Assembly: GCF_032926325.1 (NCBI RefSeq)
Contig: NZ_CP136709.1
Span: forward strand, 1,714,501-1,778,500
Direction of reading: 5' to 3'
Source: Aestuariibaculum lutulentum
GTDB lineage: Bacteria > Bacteroidota > Bacteroidia > Flavobacteriales > Flavobacteriaceae
Length of the DNA: 64,000 nt
Shown piece by piece: positions 51,215 to 61,268 of the stretch. The translations under genes and the position numbers were made by a program. The number at the start of each line of letters is the position of its first letter. The first letter of the stretch is position 1. Below the pieces are notes generated by a model, which searched no databases, had not been told where the DNA came from, and was given only the letters and a program-made list of their open reading frames with translations.

Positions 51215-54058
51215 ATGGCTGAAACAATTAGATTAAATAAAGTATTACGCGAGCTGAATATTTCTTTAGATCGTGCCGTAGAATTTTTAGATTCTAAAGG
51301 TATCGAAATAGAGAAGCGACCAACCACGAAAATTTCCGAGGAAGTATACAATGTGCTTTCTAGTGAATTTCAAGTAGATGCAAACAAAAAAGTAGCATCT
51401 AAAGAGGTTAGTGAAGCTAAGCAGAAAGAAAAAGAGGAGCTGCGAGAGCAACGTGAGCGTGAACTTGAAGAAAAACAAAAAGAGGCAGCTAGAAAGGAAG
51501 AAATTGTAAAAGCCACTAAAATACTTTCTGGTCCTAAGCAAGTAGGTAAGATTGATTTAGATCCTAAAAAACCTGCTGAAACTCCTCAGGCTGAAACACC
51601 AGAACCACCAAAACAAGAAGAACCTAAGGTTGAAGCTCCAAAAGAAGAGCCTGTTAAAACCGAAGCTCCAAAAGAAGAGGTGGCAAAAACAGAAGTGAAA
51701 ACCGAGGCTCCTGTTCAGGAACCAAAGGCAGAAGAAAAAACAAAAGTTGAAACTCCAAAACCTGTGCAAGTAAATAAACCTAAAGAGCACAAAGGTCCTG
51801 AAGTTGAGAAAACACTTGTTACTAATGAAAACGGTGAAATCGTTGCAGAAGAAAAAGTAAAAACTCAGTACCAAAAGCTTACCGGTCCTAAAATTGCAGG
51901 TGATAAAATTGACTTATCTCAATTTAATAAGCCTAAGAAAAAGAAGGAAGATAAAAAAGGTGATAATAAGCCAGGTAATGCTGCCGATGCCAATAAGAAA
52001 AAGCGTCGTCGTATAAGTAAAGCAGGAGGTCCAAATCAACCAGGACAGCCAGGTCAAGGTGGTGGTGATAACAGAGGAAACACTAACCGTCCTAACGATC
52101 GTTTTAATAAAGGAGGTAACAAAGCTAGACGCCCTATTATTAAAGAGGATCCTAGTGATGAAGATGTTAAAAAACAAGTGCGTGAAACACTTGAAAAACT
52201 TCAGGGAAAATCAACTAAAGGTAAGGGAGCTAAATACCGTAGAGATAAGAGAGATCAGCACAGAGATCAAACTCAAAAAGAGTTGATGCAGGAAGCTGCA
52301 GAAAGCAAAATCCTTAAGGTAACCGAGTTCGTTACAGCGAACGAGGTGGCTACTATGATGGATGTGCCTGTTACACAAATTATCTCAGCTTGTATGTCGC
52401 TTGGTATGATGGTGACCATGAACCAACGTTTAGATGCAGAAACTTTATCGATTGTTGCTGAAGAATTTGGTTATAAAGTAGAATTTGTAACAGCGGATAT
52501 TGAAGAGTCAATAGAAGTCGTTGAAGATAAAGAAGAAGATTTAAAACCAAGAGCCCCGATTGTAACGGTAATGGGTCACGTAGACCACGGTAAGACATCG
52601 CTTTTAGATTACATCCGTAAGGAAAATGTAATCGCTGGTGAGTCTGGAGGTATTACACAGCACATTGGAGCTTATGGAGTTGAATTAGAAAACGGACAAA
52701 AAATAGCATTCCTTGATACACCAGGTCACGAGGCCTTTACAGCGATGCGTGCTCGTGGTGCTCAGGTAACCGATATTGCTATTATTGTGGCTGCTGCCGA
52801 TGATGATATCATGCCACAAACTAAAGAGGCGATTTCTCACGCACAGGCTGCAGGTGTTCCAATTGTATTTGCAATTAACAAAATTGATAAGCCGACAGCG
52901 AATCCTGATAAGATTAAAGAAGGATTAGCAAATATGAACCTTTTAGTAGAAGATTGGGGTGGTAAAATTCAATCACACGATATCTCTGCAAAAGTAGGAA
53001 CCGGTGTTAAAGAATTATTAGAAAAAGTATTACTTGAAGCTGAATTATTAGAGCTTAAAGCCAATCCTAACAAGCCAGCAGTAGGTACGGTTGTAGAAGC
53101 TTTCCTTGATAAAGGTAGAGGTTATGTAGCAACAGTATTAGTAACAGGTGGTACATTAAAAGTTGGAGATTACGTTTTAGCTGGTAAAAACAGTGGTAAA
53201 GTTAAAGCAATGCACGACGAGCGTGGTAACGATGTTATTGAAGCTGGTCCATCTACTCCGGTATCTATTCTTGGTTTAGATGGTGCACCACAAGCAGGTG
53301 ATAAATTCAACGTATTCGAAGACGAACGTGAAGCAAAACAAATTGCAGCAAAACGTTCGCAATTACAACGCGAGCAATCGGTGCGTACGCAACGTCATAT
53401 TACACTTGATGAGATTGGACGTCGTATTGCATTAGGAGACTTCAAAGAATTAAACATCATCCTTAAAGGTGACGTGGATGGTTCTGTTGAGGCGCTTACA
53501 GATTCGTTCCAGAAATTATCAACTGAAGAAATTCAGGTTAACATTTTACATAAAGGCGTTGGTGCTATTACCGAAAGTGACGTATTATTAGCTTCGGCTT
53601 CAGATGCGATTATTATCGGATTTAACGTTCGTCCTGTTGGAAATGCTCGTGCAACAGCAGATAGAGAAGAAATCGATATCAGAACTTACTCAATCATCTA
53701 TGATGCGATTAATGATCTTAAAGATGCGATGGAAGGTATGTTGTCTCCAGAGTATAAAGAAGAGGTTACTGGTACAGCCGAAATTAGAGAAATCTTTAAA
53801 GTTTCTAAAATTGGTAGTATAGCTGGATGTATGGTAACTAATGGTAAAATCTTAAGAAGTTCAGGTGTTCGTATTATTAGAGATGGTGTGGTTGTTTACA
53901 CTGGAGAGTTAGCGTCGTTAAAACGTTTCAAAGACGATGTTAAAGAAGTAACTAAAGGATACGATTGTGGTATGCAGATTAAAAACTACAATGATATTAA
54001 AGAAGGTGATATTATTGAAGCATTTCACGAGGTTGAAGTTAAGAAGAAACTTAAATAA
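51215..54058 (+). CDS. infB: Translation initiation factor IF-2
   Basis: A 947-residue initiation GTPase that places fMet-tRNA on the ribosome. A long charged N-terminal part (residues 60-350, rich in Lys, Glu and Pro with repeated KEE/KPK patterns, then Gly/Asn/Arg-rich) has low sequence conservation. The G domain follows: VTVMGHVDHGKTSLLDY (P loop, near 452), DTPGHEAFTAMRARG (switch II) and NKID (about 554). Domains II-IV end near residue 940 with the initiator tRNA-binding C2 domain. It closes the operon; a terminator lies 19 bp after the stop. Confidence 0.98.
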   Translation: MAETIRLNKVLRELNISLDRAVEFLDSKGIEIEKRPTTKISEEVYNVLSSEFQVDANKKVASKEVSEAKQKEKEELREQRERELEEKQKEAARKEEIVKATKILSGPKQVGKIDLDPKKPAETPQAETPEPPKQEEPKVEAPKEEPVKTEAPKEEVAKTEVKTEAPVQEPKAEEKTKVETPKPVQVNKPKEHKGPEVEKTLVTNENGEIVAEEKVKTQYQKLTGPKIAGDKIDLSQFNKPKKKKEDKKGDNKPGNAADANKKKRRRISKAGGPNQPGQPGQGGGDNRGNTNRPNDRFNKGGNKARRPIIKEDPSDEDVKKQVRETLEKLQGKSTKGKGAKYRRDKRDQHRDQTQKELMQEAAESKILKVTEFVTANEVATMMDVPVTQIISACMSLGMMVTMNQRLDAETLSIVAEEFGYKVEFVTADIEESIEVVEDKEEDLKPRAPIVTVMGHVDHGKTSLLDYIRKENVIAGESGGITQHIGAYGVELENGQKIAFLDTPGHEAFTAMRARGAQVTDIAIIVAAADDDIMPQTKEAISHAQAAGVPIVFAINKIDKPTANPDKIKEGLANMNLLVEDWGGKIQSHDISAKVGTGVKELLEKVLLEAELLELKANPNKPAVGTVVEAFLDKGRGYVATVLVTGGTLKVGDYVLAGKNSGKVKAMHDERGNDVIEAGPSTPVSILGLDGAPQAGDKFNVFEDEREAKQIAAKRSQLQREQSVRTQRHITLDEIGRRIALGDFKELNIILKGDVDGSVEALTDSFQKLSTEEIQVNILHKGVGAITESDVLLASASDAIIIGFNVRPVGNARATADREEIDIRTYSIIYDAINDLKDAMEGMLSPEYKEEVTGTAEIREIFKVSKIGSIAGCMVTNGKILRSSGVRIIRDGVVVYTGELASLKRFKDDVKEVTKGYDCGMQIKNYNDIKEGDIIEAFHEVEVKKKLK

Positions 54059-54076
54059 TAGTTTAATCATAAAAGG

Positions 54077-54108
54077 AAAGACGCTTAGAAATGAGCGTCT
54101 TTTTTTTG
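54077..54108 (+). terminator. Intrinsic terminator after infB
   Basis: A nine-base stem (54077-54085 with 54094-54102, AAAGACGCT and its complement), an eight-base loop and a run of T to 54107. It ends the rimP-nusA-infB transcript. Confidence 0.88.
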
Positions 54109-54147
54109 CGTTTAATTTAACTTGTAAAACTGTTTAAAGCATAAAAA

Positions 54148-54173
54148 AAAAGCGACATGTTTATGTCGCTTTT
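54148..54173. terminator. Intrinsic terminator of the SPOR gene
   Basis: An AGCGACAT stem (54151-54158) pairs with 54163-54170 around GTTT, flanked by A and T runs. It lies downstream of the minus-strand SPOR gene (stop at 54195) and can also act on the plus strand after infB. Confidence 0.82.
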
Positions 54174-54194
54174 CTTATTCGTATGAGTATCGAA

Positions 54195-54590
54195 TTAACT
54201 TGTCTTTTTCGGTTTAAAAATAAAGGCTGTTGGAAATTCTGTTTTTATCTTTTTTAAAGCACGGTCGGCTTCCAGTCTAGTTCTGAAATTACCGGCCCAA
54301 ATTTTAAAATTTGGTGTTTCATATTGAATACTGGCATGCCAATCTGGAAAAAGCTCTTCGAATTGAGATTGAGTTGATTCGGCTTTGCTTCTATTGCCTG
54401 AATAAATTTGTATTCTATATCTCTCAGAATCATTTTCACTACTGTTAATTTCTTTCTTTAAATTCAGTAACGTAGGAATGTTTTTATCTTGATTTATAGT
54501 AACCTTACCTTCTTGTCCATAACAAAAATTGGTTACAATAACAATGATAAATGTTGTTAATAGCTTGATTTTTAATTTCAAAGGTTTCAT
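54195..54590 (-). CDS. SPOR-domain periplasmic protein
   Basis: A 131-residue exported protein with a signal peptide (LKIKLLTTFIIVIVTNFCYGQ). A SPOR domain follows (residues about 58-125): YRIQIYSGNRSKAESTQSQFE, then FPDWHASIQYETPNFKIWAGNFRTRLEADRALKKIK in pattern. SPOR domains bind denuded peptidoglycan at the septum in other bacteria. It lies upstream of, and divergent from, the act operon. Single gene. Confidence 0.92.
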   Translation of the reverse strand: MKPLKLKIKLLTTFIIVIVTNFCYGQEGKVTINQDKNIPTLLNLKKEINSSENDSERYRIQIYSGNRSKAESTQSQFEELFPDWHASIQYETPNFKIWAGNFRTRLEADRALKKIKTEFPTAFIFKPKKTS

Positions 54591-54607
54591 TGTGTAATGG
54601 GTTTATG

Positions 54608-54615
54608 CAAATGTA
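54608..54615 (-). promoter_or_regulatory. -7 promoter box of the SPOR gene
   Basis: On the minus strand TACATTTG matches TAnnTTTG, 17 bases before the ATG at 54590. There is no clear -33 TTG. Confidence 0.4.
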
Positions 54616-54714
54616 TACGTAATAAAGTGAAAATGGGGCTATTTTTATTATTTAGAATCCCTCTAAATTAGACATTAACACTTGTCTAACATTTCTATAA
54701 TCGAGTTTAAATGT

Positions 54715-54722
54715 TACTTTTG
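54715..54722 (+). promoter_or_regulatory. -7 promoter box of the act-cox operon
   Basis: TACTTTTG matches TAnnTTTG. The predicted start is near 54729, giving a leader of about 78 nt to ATG 54807. A TTG at 54683 is too far (29 bases) for a standard -33 element. Confidence 0.4.
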
Positions 54723-54806
54723 CGTGAGATTTTATAACTGCGTTTTATTTTAAATTATTGTATGAAAAAATCATACCAAAGTTTAGAAGTTAATATAACC
54801 AACAAT

Positions 54807-56102
54807 ATGAAAAAGGTGATTCACCGTAAATTAAGCAAGAACATTCTTGGTTTAGGTTTAATTGTTTTATTAATCTTTACCGCTTCCCTTTCTGCTCAGG
54901 AAGGAGATCCAGCAAAAGGAAAATCATTATTTAACGCGAATTGTGCTGCATGTCACCAATTGGATAAAAAGATGACAGGACCAGCGCTTCGAAATGTTGA
55001 AGCGCGTTTAGCCGATGAGCAAGGGTTAGACCGAGCTTGGATTTATGATTGGGTTCATAACAGTTCTGGTGTTATCAAGTCTGGTGACGCTTATGGTAAC
55101 AAAGTTTATAATGAGTACGGTGGAGCTGCGATGACAGCTTTTCCTCAGTTATCTGAAAAAGATATTGACGATATCTTAGCCTATACTGCAGAAGTTAAAA
55201 AAGAAGTGCCTGCTGCTGCGGCAACTGCTGCAGCTGGAACTGCTGCTGGCGCGACTACGGGGGGTATATCTAACGAGTTAGTGTTAGGTGCTCTTGCTGT
55301 ATTATTTGCGCTTTTGGCAATAGGTTTAATCTTAGTAAACAAAACGCTTCGTCGTTTTGCAGAAGCTCAGGGTGTTGAATTACCTGAAGCCTCTAAAAGA
55401 ATGCCGCTTTGGAAAGCATTTGTTAAGAATCAATTCTTAATGTTAGTGTCTGCAATTTTCTTATTGCTTGCTGGTGCTTACTTTGTATATGGATATTTTA
55501 TGCAGGTTGGTGTTGATCAAGGGTATCAACCAGTGCAGCCAATTCATTTCTCACATAAAATTCACGCTGGTGATAACGGTATCGATTGTAAATATTGTCA
55601 CTCTTCAGCTCGTGTTAGTAAAACTTCAGGTATTCCATCTGTAAACGTTTGTATGAACTGTCATAAATCTATTTATGAGTACAACGGTGAAACAACTGCA
55701 GAGTATACTAAAGAGTTTTATGATGCACAAATCAAAAAATTATATGCAGCAGCAGGATGGGATGATGCTAACCAAAAATATACTGGAGATTCACATCCGG
55801 TAAAATGGGTTCGTATTCATAATTTACCTGACTTCGTTTACTTCAACCACTCTCAGCACGTTTCTGTAGCAGGTGTTGAATGTCAAACATGTCATGGTCC
55901 TGTTGAGACTATGGAAGTAATGTATCAACATGCGCCATTAACAATGGGATGGTGTATCGATTGTCACAGAACTACAAATGTTAAAGTAGAAGACAATGCA
56001 TACTACGAGAAAATTCACGAAGAATTATCTAAGAAGTATGGTGTAGATAAGCTTACAGCTGCACAAATGGGTGGTTTAGAATGTGGAAAATGCCACTATT
56101 AA
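54807..56102 (+). CDS. actA: Alternative complex III subunit A, cytochrome c with six heme sites
   Basis: A protein of 431 residues from ATG 54807 (an in-frame ATG at 54762 would add 15 residues before the signal peptide NILGLGLIVLLIFTASLSAQ). It is the heme subunit of alternative complex III, which oxidises menaquinol and passes electrons to the oxidase. It has six CxxCH sites: CAACH alone in an N-terminal monoheme cytochrome domain (about residue 46), then CKYCH, CMNCH, CQTCH, CIDCH and CGKCH after two membrane helices (about 157-178 and 212-232). Pentaheme ActA proteins lack the first domain, so this is a fusion. It is first in the operon. Confidence 0.93.
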   Translation: MKKVIHRKLSKNILGLGLIVLLIFTASLSAQEGDPAKGKSLFNANCAACHQLDKKMTGPALRNVEARLADEQGLDRAWIYDWVHNSSGVIKSGDAYGNKVYNEYGGAAMTAFPQLSEKDIDDILAYTAEVKKEVPAAAATAAAGTAAGATTGGISNELVLGALAVLFALLAIGLILVNKTLRRFAEAQGVELPEASKRMPLWKAFVKNQFLMLVSAIFLLLAGAYFVYGYFMQVGVDQGYQPVQPIHFSHKIHAGDNGIDCKYCHSSARVSKTSGIPSVNVCMNCHKSIYEYNGETTAEYTKEFYDAQIKKLYAAAGWDDANQKYTGDSHPVKWVRIHNLPDFVYFNHSQHVSVAGVECQTCHGPVETMEVMYQHAPLTMGWCIDCHRTTNVKVEDNAYYEKIHEELSKKYGVDKLTAAQMGGLECGKCHY

Positions 56103-56136
56103 TAAAATTTAATAAGAAGTAATTCAATTATATAAT

Positions 56137-59100
56137 ATGTCATCAAACAAGAAATACTGGAAAAGTGTTGAAGAGCTAAACGAGAATAGCTCTATTGTTG
56201 AGACGCTAAAACAAAACGAGTTTGTAAGCGAGATTCCTACAGATGAATTTTTAGGTGATAAAAATGCATTGGAATCAAGTTCTACAACGCGTCGCGATTT
56301 CTTAAAATATGTAGGATTCAGTACAGCTGCGGCATCATTAGCTGCCTGTGAAGGTCCTGTAGTTAAGTCGATTCCTTATGTAGTACAACCAGAGGAAATT
56401 ATTCCTGGTGTTGCTAACTACTATGCAACTACTATTGCAGATGGTTTCGATTTTGCTAGTGTTTTAGTGAAAACACGTGAAGGTCGTCCAATTAAGATTG
56501 AAAATAATGCTTTGGCTGCTACAAATGGTAGTGCTAATGCCAGAGTTAATGCTTCGGTTTTAGGATTGTATGATAGTTTAAGAGTACAAGGTCCTAAAAA
56601 AGATGGTAATGCCATTACTTGGGGTGATTTCGATGCTGATACGACTAAAAAGTTAAATGAGTTAAAAGCGGCTAACAAGAAGATTGTTTTATTAACACAA
56701 ACTTTTGCGAGTCCTTCTACACGTAACTTAATTGCAGATTTTAAAGAAGAATACGGTAATGTACAACACGTTGTGTACGATGCGGTATCAGAATCTGCTG
56801 CTTTAGATGCTTTCCAGGCTAAATATGGAAAACGTGCTTTAGCTGGTTACGATTTCTCTAAAGCGATGACTATTGTATCTGTTGGAGCTGATTTCTTAGG
56901 TGACTGGCAAGGTGGCGGATTTGATTCTGGCTATGCTAAGAACAAAGTACCTAACCACGGTAAAATGTCTCGTCACATTCAGTTTGAATCTAACATGTCG
57001 CTAACAGGTGCTAATGCCGATAAACGTGTGCCTTTAACACCAAGTCAGCAAAAAGTAGCCTTAGCTAAATTATATAGCTATGTAGTTGGTGGTGCCGTTG
57101 CAGGTGAATTACCAGCGCACATAGACGAAGCTGTTCAAAAGGCAGCTGCTCAATTAAAGAAAGCAGGATCAAATGGTGTTGTAGTTACAGGAATTCAAGA
57201 CGTAAATGCACAAACTGTTGTTCTGGAAATAAACGAGTTTTTAGCGAGCAAGGCTTTTGATGTTAAGGTTGCTATTAAAACAAGACAAGGTAATGATAAA
57301 GATGTTGCAAACTTAGTTGCTGATATGAAAGCAGGTAAGGTTTCTGCAATCATTATGGCTGGGGTTAATCCATTATATACATTACCAAATGCTGCAGATT
57401 TTGCTGAAGGATTAAAGAAGACTGAATTATCTATTACTTTCTCAATGAAAGAAGATGAAACTGCTTCAGAATCTCAGTATATCGCTGCTGCTCCTCACTA
57501 TTTAGAGTCTTGGGGTGATGTTGAAATTAAAAACGGACACTATGCATTAATGCAGCCAACTATCCGTCCGTTATTCGACACTAGACAATTCCAGGAAGCG
57601 TTATTAATCTGGACGTCTAATAGTGTTGCTTACAACGATTATATTAAAGAAATCTGGACTTCAGATATTTTAAACGGAGCATCGTTTAACCAAGCGTTAC
57701 ACGATGGGCAGTTTGTATCTCAAGAAGTTCATGCAATTAACGATATTGATGCTTTAGAAGGTTTAGTTGAAAACAACGACGTTGAAAAACCATCTAATGC
57801 TGCAGCTAGTGCTTTAGCGGCTTCTGCTAAAAGTTCTGGTTTAGAATTATCATTGTATACCAAAGTAGGTATGGGAGACGGGCAACAAGCCAATAACCCT
57901 TGGTTACAAGAATTCCCGGATCCGATTACCAGAACATCTTGGGATAACTACTTAACAGTTTCTAAAGTTGATGCTGATGCCTTAGGTTTAAAAAACTATA
58001 ACGTTGCTAATGGTGCGTTAAATGGTAGTTATGCTAAAGTTACTGTAAACGGTACGTCTTTAGTTGTTCCTGTGTTAATTCAACCAGGTCAGGCTAAAGG
58101 TTCTGTAGGTTTATCATTTGGATATGGTAAAACAAAAGGGATTAAAGAAGAAATGCAAACCGGTGTTAATGCGTATACGTTATACCACAACTTCAACAAC
58201 GTACAGAATGTAACTGTTGAAGCAGCTGCTGGTGAGCACGAGTTTGCTTGTGTACAGTTGCACAATACTTTAATGGGACGTGGTGATATTGTTAAAGAAA
58301 CTACTTTAGAGATATTCAACACTAAAGATAAAAAGTACTGGAATGCTATTCCTCAAGTGTCATTAAACCACGAGGAAACACCAGTAACTTCTCCAGACGT
58401 TGATTTATGGGATGAGTTCGATCGTTCAATTGGTCACCACTTTAACTTATCAATCGACTTAAACTCTTGTACAGGATGTGGGGCATGTGTTATTGCTTGT
58501 CACGCTGAAAACAATGTACCTGTAGTAGGTAAATCTGAAGTACGTCGTAGCCGTGATATGCACTGGTTACGTATCGATAGATATTATTCATCTGAAGAGT
58601 CATTCGCAGGTGATGATGAGAAGAAAGATAACATCTCTGGTTTAGGAAGCTCATTAAGTGAGTTCGGTGAAATGGAGCATGCTTCGGCTAATCCTCAGGT
58701 TGCCTTCCAACCAGTAATGTGTCAGCACTGTAACCACGCACCTTGTGAAACTGTATGTCCTGTGGCTGCAACATCACACGGTCGTCAAGGTCAAAACCAC
58801 ATGGCGTATAACCGTTGTGTAGGTACTAGATACTGTGCTAACAACTGTCCTTATAAAGTTCGTCGTTTTAACTGGTTCTTATATAACGGTAACGATGAGT
58901 TCGATTATCATATGAATGATGATTTAGGACGTATGGTATTAAATCCAGATGTTGTAGTTCGTTCTCGTGGTGTTATGGAGAAATGTTCTATGTGTATTCA
59001 AATGACACAAAAAACAGTTCTTGATGCTAAACGTGATGGACGTGTAATTAAGGATGGTGAATTCCAAACAGCTTGTTCTGCGGCTTGTTCTAGCGGCGCT

Positions 59101-59244
59101 ATGACTTTTGGAGACATTAACGATAAGGAGAGCAAAGTTGCTAAACTTAAAGAAGATAACCGTATGTATCACTTACTAGAGCACGTAGGTACTAAACCAA
59201 ACGTGATCTATCAAACGAAAGTGAGAAATACAACTGAAGCATAA
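56137..59244 (+). CDS. actB: Alternative complex III subunit B, iron-sulfur/molybdopterin-like protein
   Basis: A 1035-residue periplasmic subunit. A twin-arginine-like signal occurs internally (TTRRDFLKYVGFSTAAASLAA, near residue 50). A large molybdopterin-oxidoreductase-like domain (about 75-720) is present; ActB proteins of this kind bind no molybdenum cofactor. The C-terminal ferredoxin-like part carries Cys clusters: CTGCGACVIAC near 780, CQHCNHAPCETVCPVAA near 865, CVGTRYCANNCP near 895 and CSMCIQ near 950, enough for several iron-sulfur clusters. It follows actA by 34 bp. Confidence 0.95.
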   Translation: MSSNKKYWKSVEELNENSSIVETLKQNEFVSEIPTDEFLGDKNALESSSTTRRDFLKYVGFSTAAASLAACEGPVVKSIPYVVQPEEIIPGVANYYATTIADGFDFASVLVKTREGRPIKIENNALAATNGSANARVNASVLGLYDSLRVQGPKKDGNAITWGDFDADTTKKLNELKAANKKIVLLTQTFASPSTRNLIADFKEEYGNVQHVVYDAVSESAALDAFQAKYGKRALAGYDFSKAMTIVSVGADFLGDWQGGGFDSGYAKNKVPNHGKMSRHIQFESNMSLTGANADKRVPLTPSQQKVALAKLYSYVVGGAVAGELPAHIDEAVQKAAAQLKKAGSNGVVVTGIQDVNAQTVVLEINEFLASKAFDVKVAIKTRQGNDKDVANLVADMKAGKVSAIIMAGVNPLYTLPNAADFAEGLKKTELSITFSMKEDETASESQYIAAAPHYLESWGDVEIKNGHYALMQPTIRPLFDTRQFQEALLIWTSNSVAYNDYIKEIWTSDILNGASFNQALHDGQFVSQEVHAINDIDALEGLVENNDVEKPSNAAASALAASAKSSGLELSLYTKVGMGDGQQANNPWLQEFPDPITRTSWDNYLTVSKVDADALGLKNYNVANGALNGSYAKVTVNGTSLVVPVLIQPGQAKGSVGLSFGYGKTKGIKEEMQTGVNAYTLYHNFNNVQNVTVEAAAGEHEFACVQLHNTLMGRGDIVKETTLEIFNTKDKKYWNAIPQVSLNHEETPVTSPDVDLWDEFDRSIGHHFNLSIDLNSCTGCGACVIACHAENNVPVVGKSEVRRSRDMHWLRIDRYYSSEESFAGDDEKKDNISGLGSSLSEFGEMEHASANPQVAFQPVMCQHCNHAPCETVCPVAATSHGRQGQNHMAYNRCVGTRYCANNCPYKVRRFNWFLYNGNDEFDYHMNDDLGRMVLNPDVVVRSRGVMEKCSMCIQMTQKTVLDAKRDGRVIKDGEFQTACSAACSSGAMTFGDINDKESKVAKLKEDNRMYHLLEHVGTKPNVIYQTKVRNTTEA

Positions 59245-59272
59245 ATCTAATTAAAGAATCAATTATATAATT

Positions 59273-60721
59273 ATGGCGTCTCATTACGAAGCACCTATTA
59301 GAAGACCCTTAGTTACAGGAGAGAAGTCTTACCACGATGTAACTGTGGATGTAGCAAAGCCTGTTGAAGGAAAAGCAAATAAACAGTGGTGGATAGTTTT
59401 TGGTATTGCACTAGCTGCCTTTCTTTGGGGTCTTGGATGTATCATTTATACCATATCTACAGGTATTGGAACTTGGGGTTTAAATAAAACCGTTGGTTGG
59501 GCCTGGGATATTACTAACTTCGTTTGGTGGGTTGGTATTGGTCACGCAGGAACACTTATTTCTGCTGTACTTTTATTATTCCGTCAAAAATGGAGAATGG
59601 CAATTAACCGTTCTGCGGAAGCGATGACTATCTTCTCGGTAGTACAAGCAGGTTTATTCCCAATTATTCACATGGGTCGTCCATGGTTAGGATACTGGGT
59701 ATTGCCAATCCCGAACCAATTTGGTTCTTTATGGGTTAACTTTAACTCACCATTATTATGGGACGTATTCGCGATCTCTACATATTTATCTGTTTCATTA
59801 GTATTCTGGTGGACAGGTTTATTACCAGATTTCGCTATGTTAAGAGATAGAGCTATTAAGCCATTCCAAAAGAAAATTTATTCATTATTAAGTTTTGGTT
59901 GGACAGGTAGAGCAAAAGACTGGCAACGTTTTGAAGAAGTATCTTTAGTTCTTGCAGGTTTAGCAACACCGTTAGTACTTTCTGTACACACCATCGTATC
60001 GTTTGACTTCGCTACGTCGGTAATTCCAGGATGGCATACAACAATCTTCCCTCCATATTTCGTTGCCGGTGCGGTATTCTCAGGATTCGCGATGGTAAAC
60101 ACTTTACTTATTGTAATGCGTAAAGTATGTAACCTTGAAGATTATATTACAGTACAACATATCGAGTTAATGAACATCGTAATCATGATCACAGGTTCTA
60201 TTGTAGGTGTGGCTTATATTACTGAGTTATTTATTGCTTGGTATTCTGGAGTAGAGTATGAGCAATACGCCTTCTTAAACAGAGCAACAGGACCTTACTG
60301 GTGGGCATATTGGGCGATGATGACTTGTAACGTATTCTCTCCACAGTTCATGTGGTTCAAGAAATTAAGAACAAGTATCATGTTCTCATTCTTTATCTCT
60401 ATCGTGGTAAACATAGGAATGTGGTTCGAGCGTTTCGTAATTATCGTAACATCGTTACACCGTGATTACTTACCATCGTCTTGGACAATGTTCTCACCAA
60501 CGTTTGTTGATATCGGTATCTTTGTTGGAACTATCGGATTCTTCTTCGTATTATTCTTATTATACTCAAGAACATTCCCGGTAATTGCACAGGCAGAGGT
60601 TAAGACTATCCTTAAATCTTCTGGAGAACGTTACAAGAAGATTAGAGAGGCAGGAGAAAGTTTAGTAGGAACAGGAGCTGACGAAAGAACTTCTGGAAAA
60701 GTTAACAACACTAAAAACTAA
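59273..60721 (+). CDS. actC: Alternative complex III subunit C, NrfD-type membrane protein
   Basis: A 482-residue integral membrane protein of the NrfD/PsrC family with about ten helices, from residue 40 (WWIVFGIALAAFLWGLGCII) to residue 435. Family landmarks include VWWVGIGHAGTLISAVLLLFR near 86 and the MGRPWLGYWVLPIPN segment near 140. It binds the quinol in the membrane next to ActB. It ends in a charged cytoplasmic tail. It follows actB by 28 bp and precedes actD by nine. Confidence 0.95.
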   Translation: MASHYEAPIRRPLVTGEKSYHDVTVDVAKPVEGKANKQWWIVFGIALAAFLWGLGCIIYTISTGIGTWGLNKTVGWAWDITNFVWWVGIGHAGTLISAVLLLFRQKWRMAINRSAEAMTIFSVVQAGLFPIIHMGRPWLGYWVLPIPNQFGSLWVNFNSPLLWDVFAISTYLSVSLVFWWTGLLPDFAMLRDRAIKPFQKKIYSLLSFGWTGRAKDWQRFEEVSLVLAGLATPLVLSVHTIVSFDFATSVIPGWHTTIFPPYFVAGAVFSGFAMVNTLLIVMRKVCNLEDYITVQHIELMNIVIMITGSIVGVAYITELFIAWYSGVEYEQYAFLNRATGPYWWAYWAMMTCNVFSPQFMWFKKLRTSIMFSFFISIVVNIGMWFERFVIIVTSLHRDYLPSSWTMFSPTFVDIGIFVGTIGFFFVLFLLYSRTFPVIAQAEVKTILKSSGERYKKIREAGESLVGTGADERTSGKVNNTKN

Positions 60722-60730
60722 GCGTAAACA

Positions 60731-61261
60731 ATGGAAGCATCTAAAGTAATTCACGCTATTTATAATGATGACGATATTTTAATGTCGGCTGTAAAAAAGG
60801 TTAAGGCAGCAAAATATCACATTGACGAAGTATATACACCGTTTCCGGTTCACGGACTAGATAAAGCTATGGGATTAGCTCCAACGCGTATTGCTATTAC
60901 AGCATTTTTATACGGATTGGTAGGTTTAACAGTAGCGATCACTATGATGAATTTCATCATGATTGAAGACTGGCCACAAAACATTGGTGGTAAACCAAGT
61001 TTTAGCTTTATTGAAAATATGCCGGCTTTCGTACCAATTATGTTTGAGTTAACGGTATTTTTTGCAGCTCACTTAATGGTAATTACGTTTTACTTACGTA
61101 GTAGAATGTGGCCATTTAAAAATGCTGAAAACCCAGATCCAAGAACAACAGACGATCATTTCTTAATGGAAATCTCTGTTAACGGTAACGAAGAAGCATT
61201 ACAAAGTTTACTAAGTGAAACTGGAGCAGTAGAAATTAATTTAATTGATAAAGCGCATTAA
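60731..61261 (+). CDS. actD: Alternative complex III subunit D (DUF3341)
   Basis: A 176-residue DUF3341 protein. A cytoplasmic N-terminal domain (VIHAIYNDDDILMSAVKKVK and the VYTPFPVHGLDKAMGL motif, about residues 35-50) is followed by two membrane helices (about 56-80 and 98-122). It is a structural subunit of alternative complex III. It sits between actC and actE, as in related operons. Confidence 0.95.
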   Translation: MEASKVIHAIYNDDDILMSAVKKVKAAKYHIDEVYTPFPVHGLDKAMGLAPTRIAITAFLYGLVGLTVAITMMNFIMIEDWPQNIGGKPSFSFIENMPAFVPIMFELTVFFAAHLMVITFYLRSRMWPFKNAENPDPRTTDDHFLMEISVNGNEEALQSLLSETGAVEINLIDKAH

Positions 61262-61268
61262 GATAAAG

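Noticed and set aside
51557..52177. Open frames on the minus strand opposite the infB linker.
   Set aside because: They arise from the Lys/Glu/Pro-rich codons of the IF-2 N-terminal part. The product is a run of Phe, Leu and Trp without family features.
56137..59244. ActB as a true molybdenum oxidoreductase.
   Set aside because: The operon order act A-F and the ferredoxin-like C-terminus identify alternative complex III, whose molybdopterin-like domain is known to lack the cofactor.
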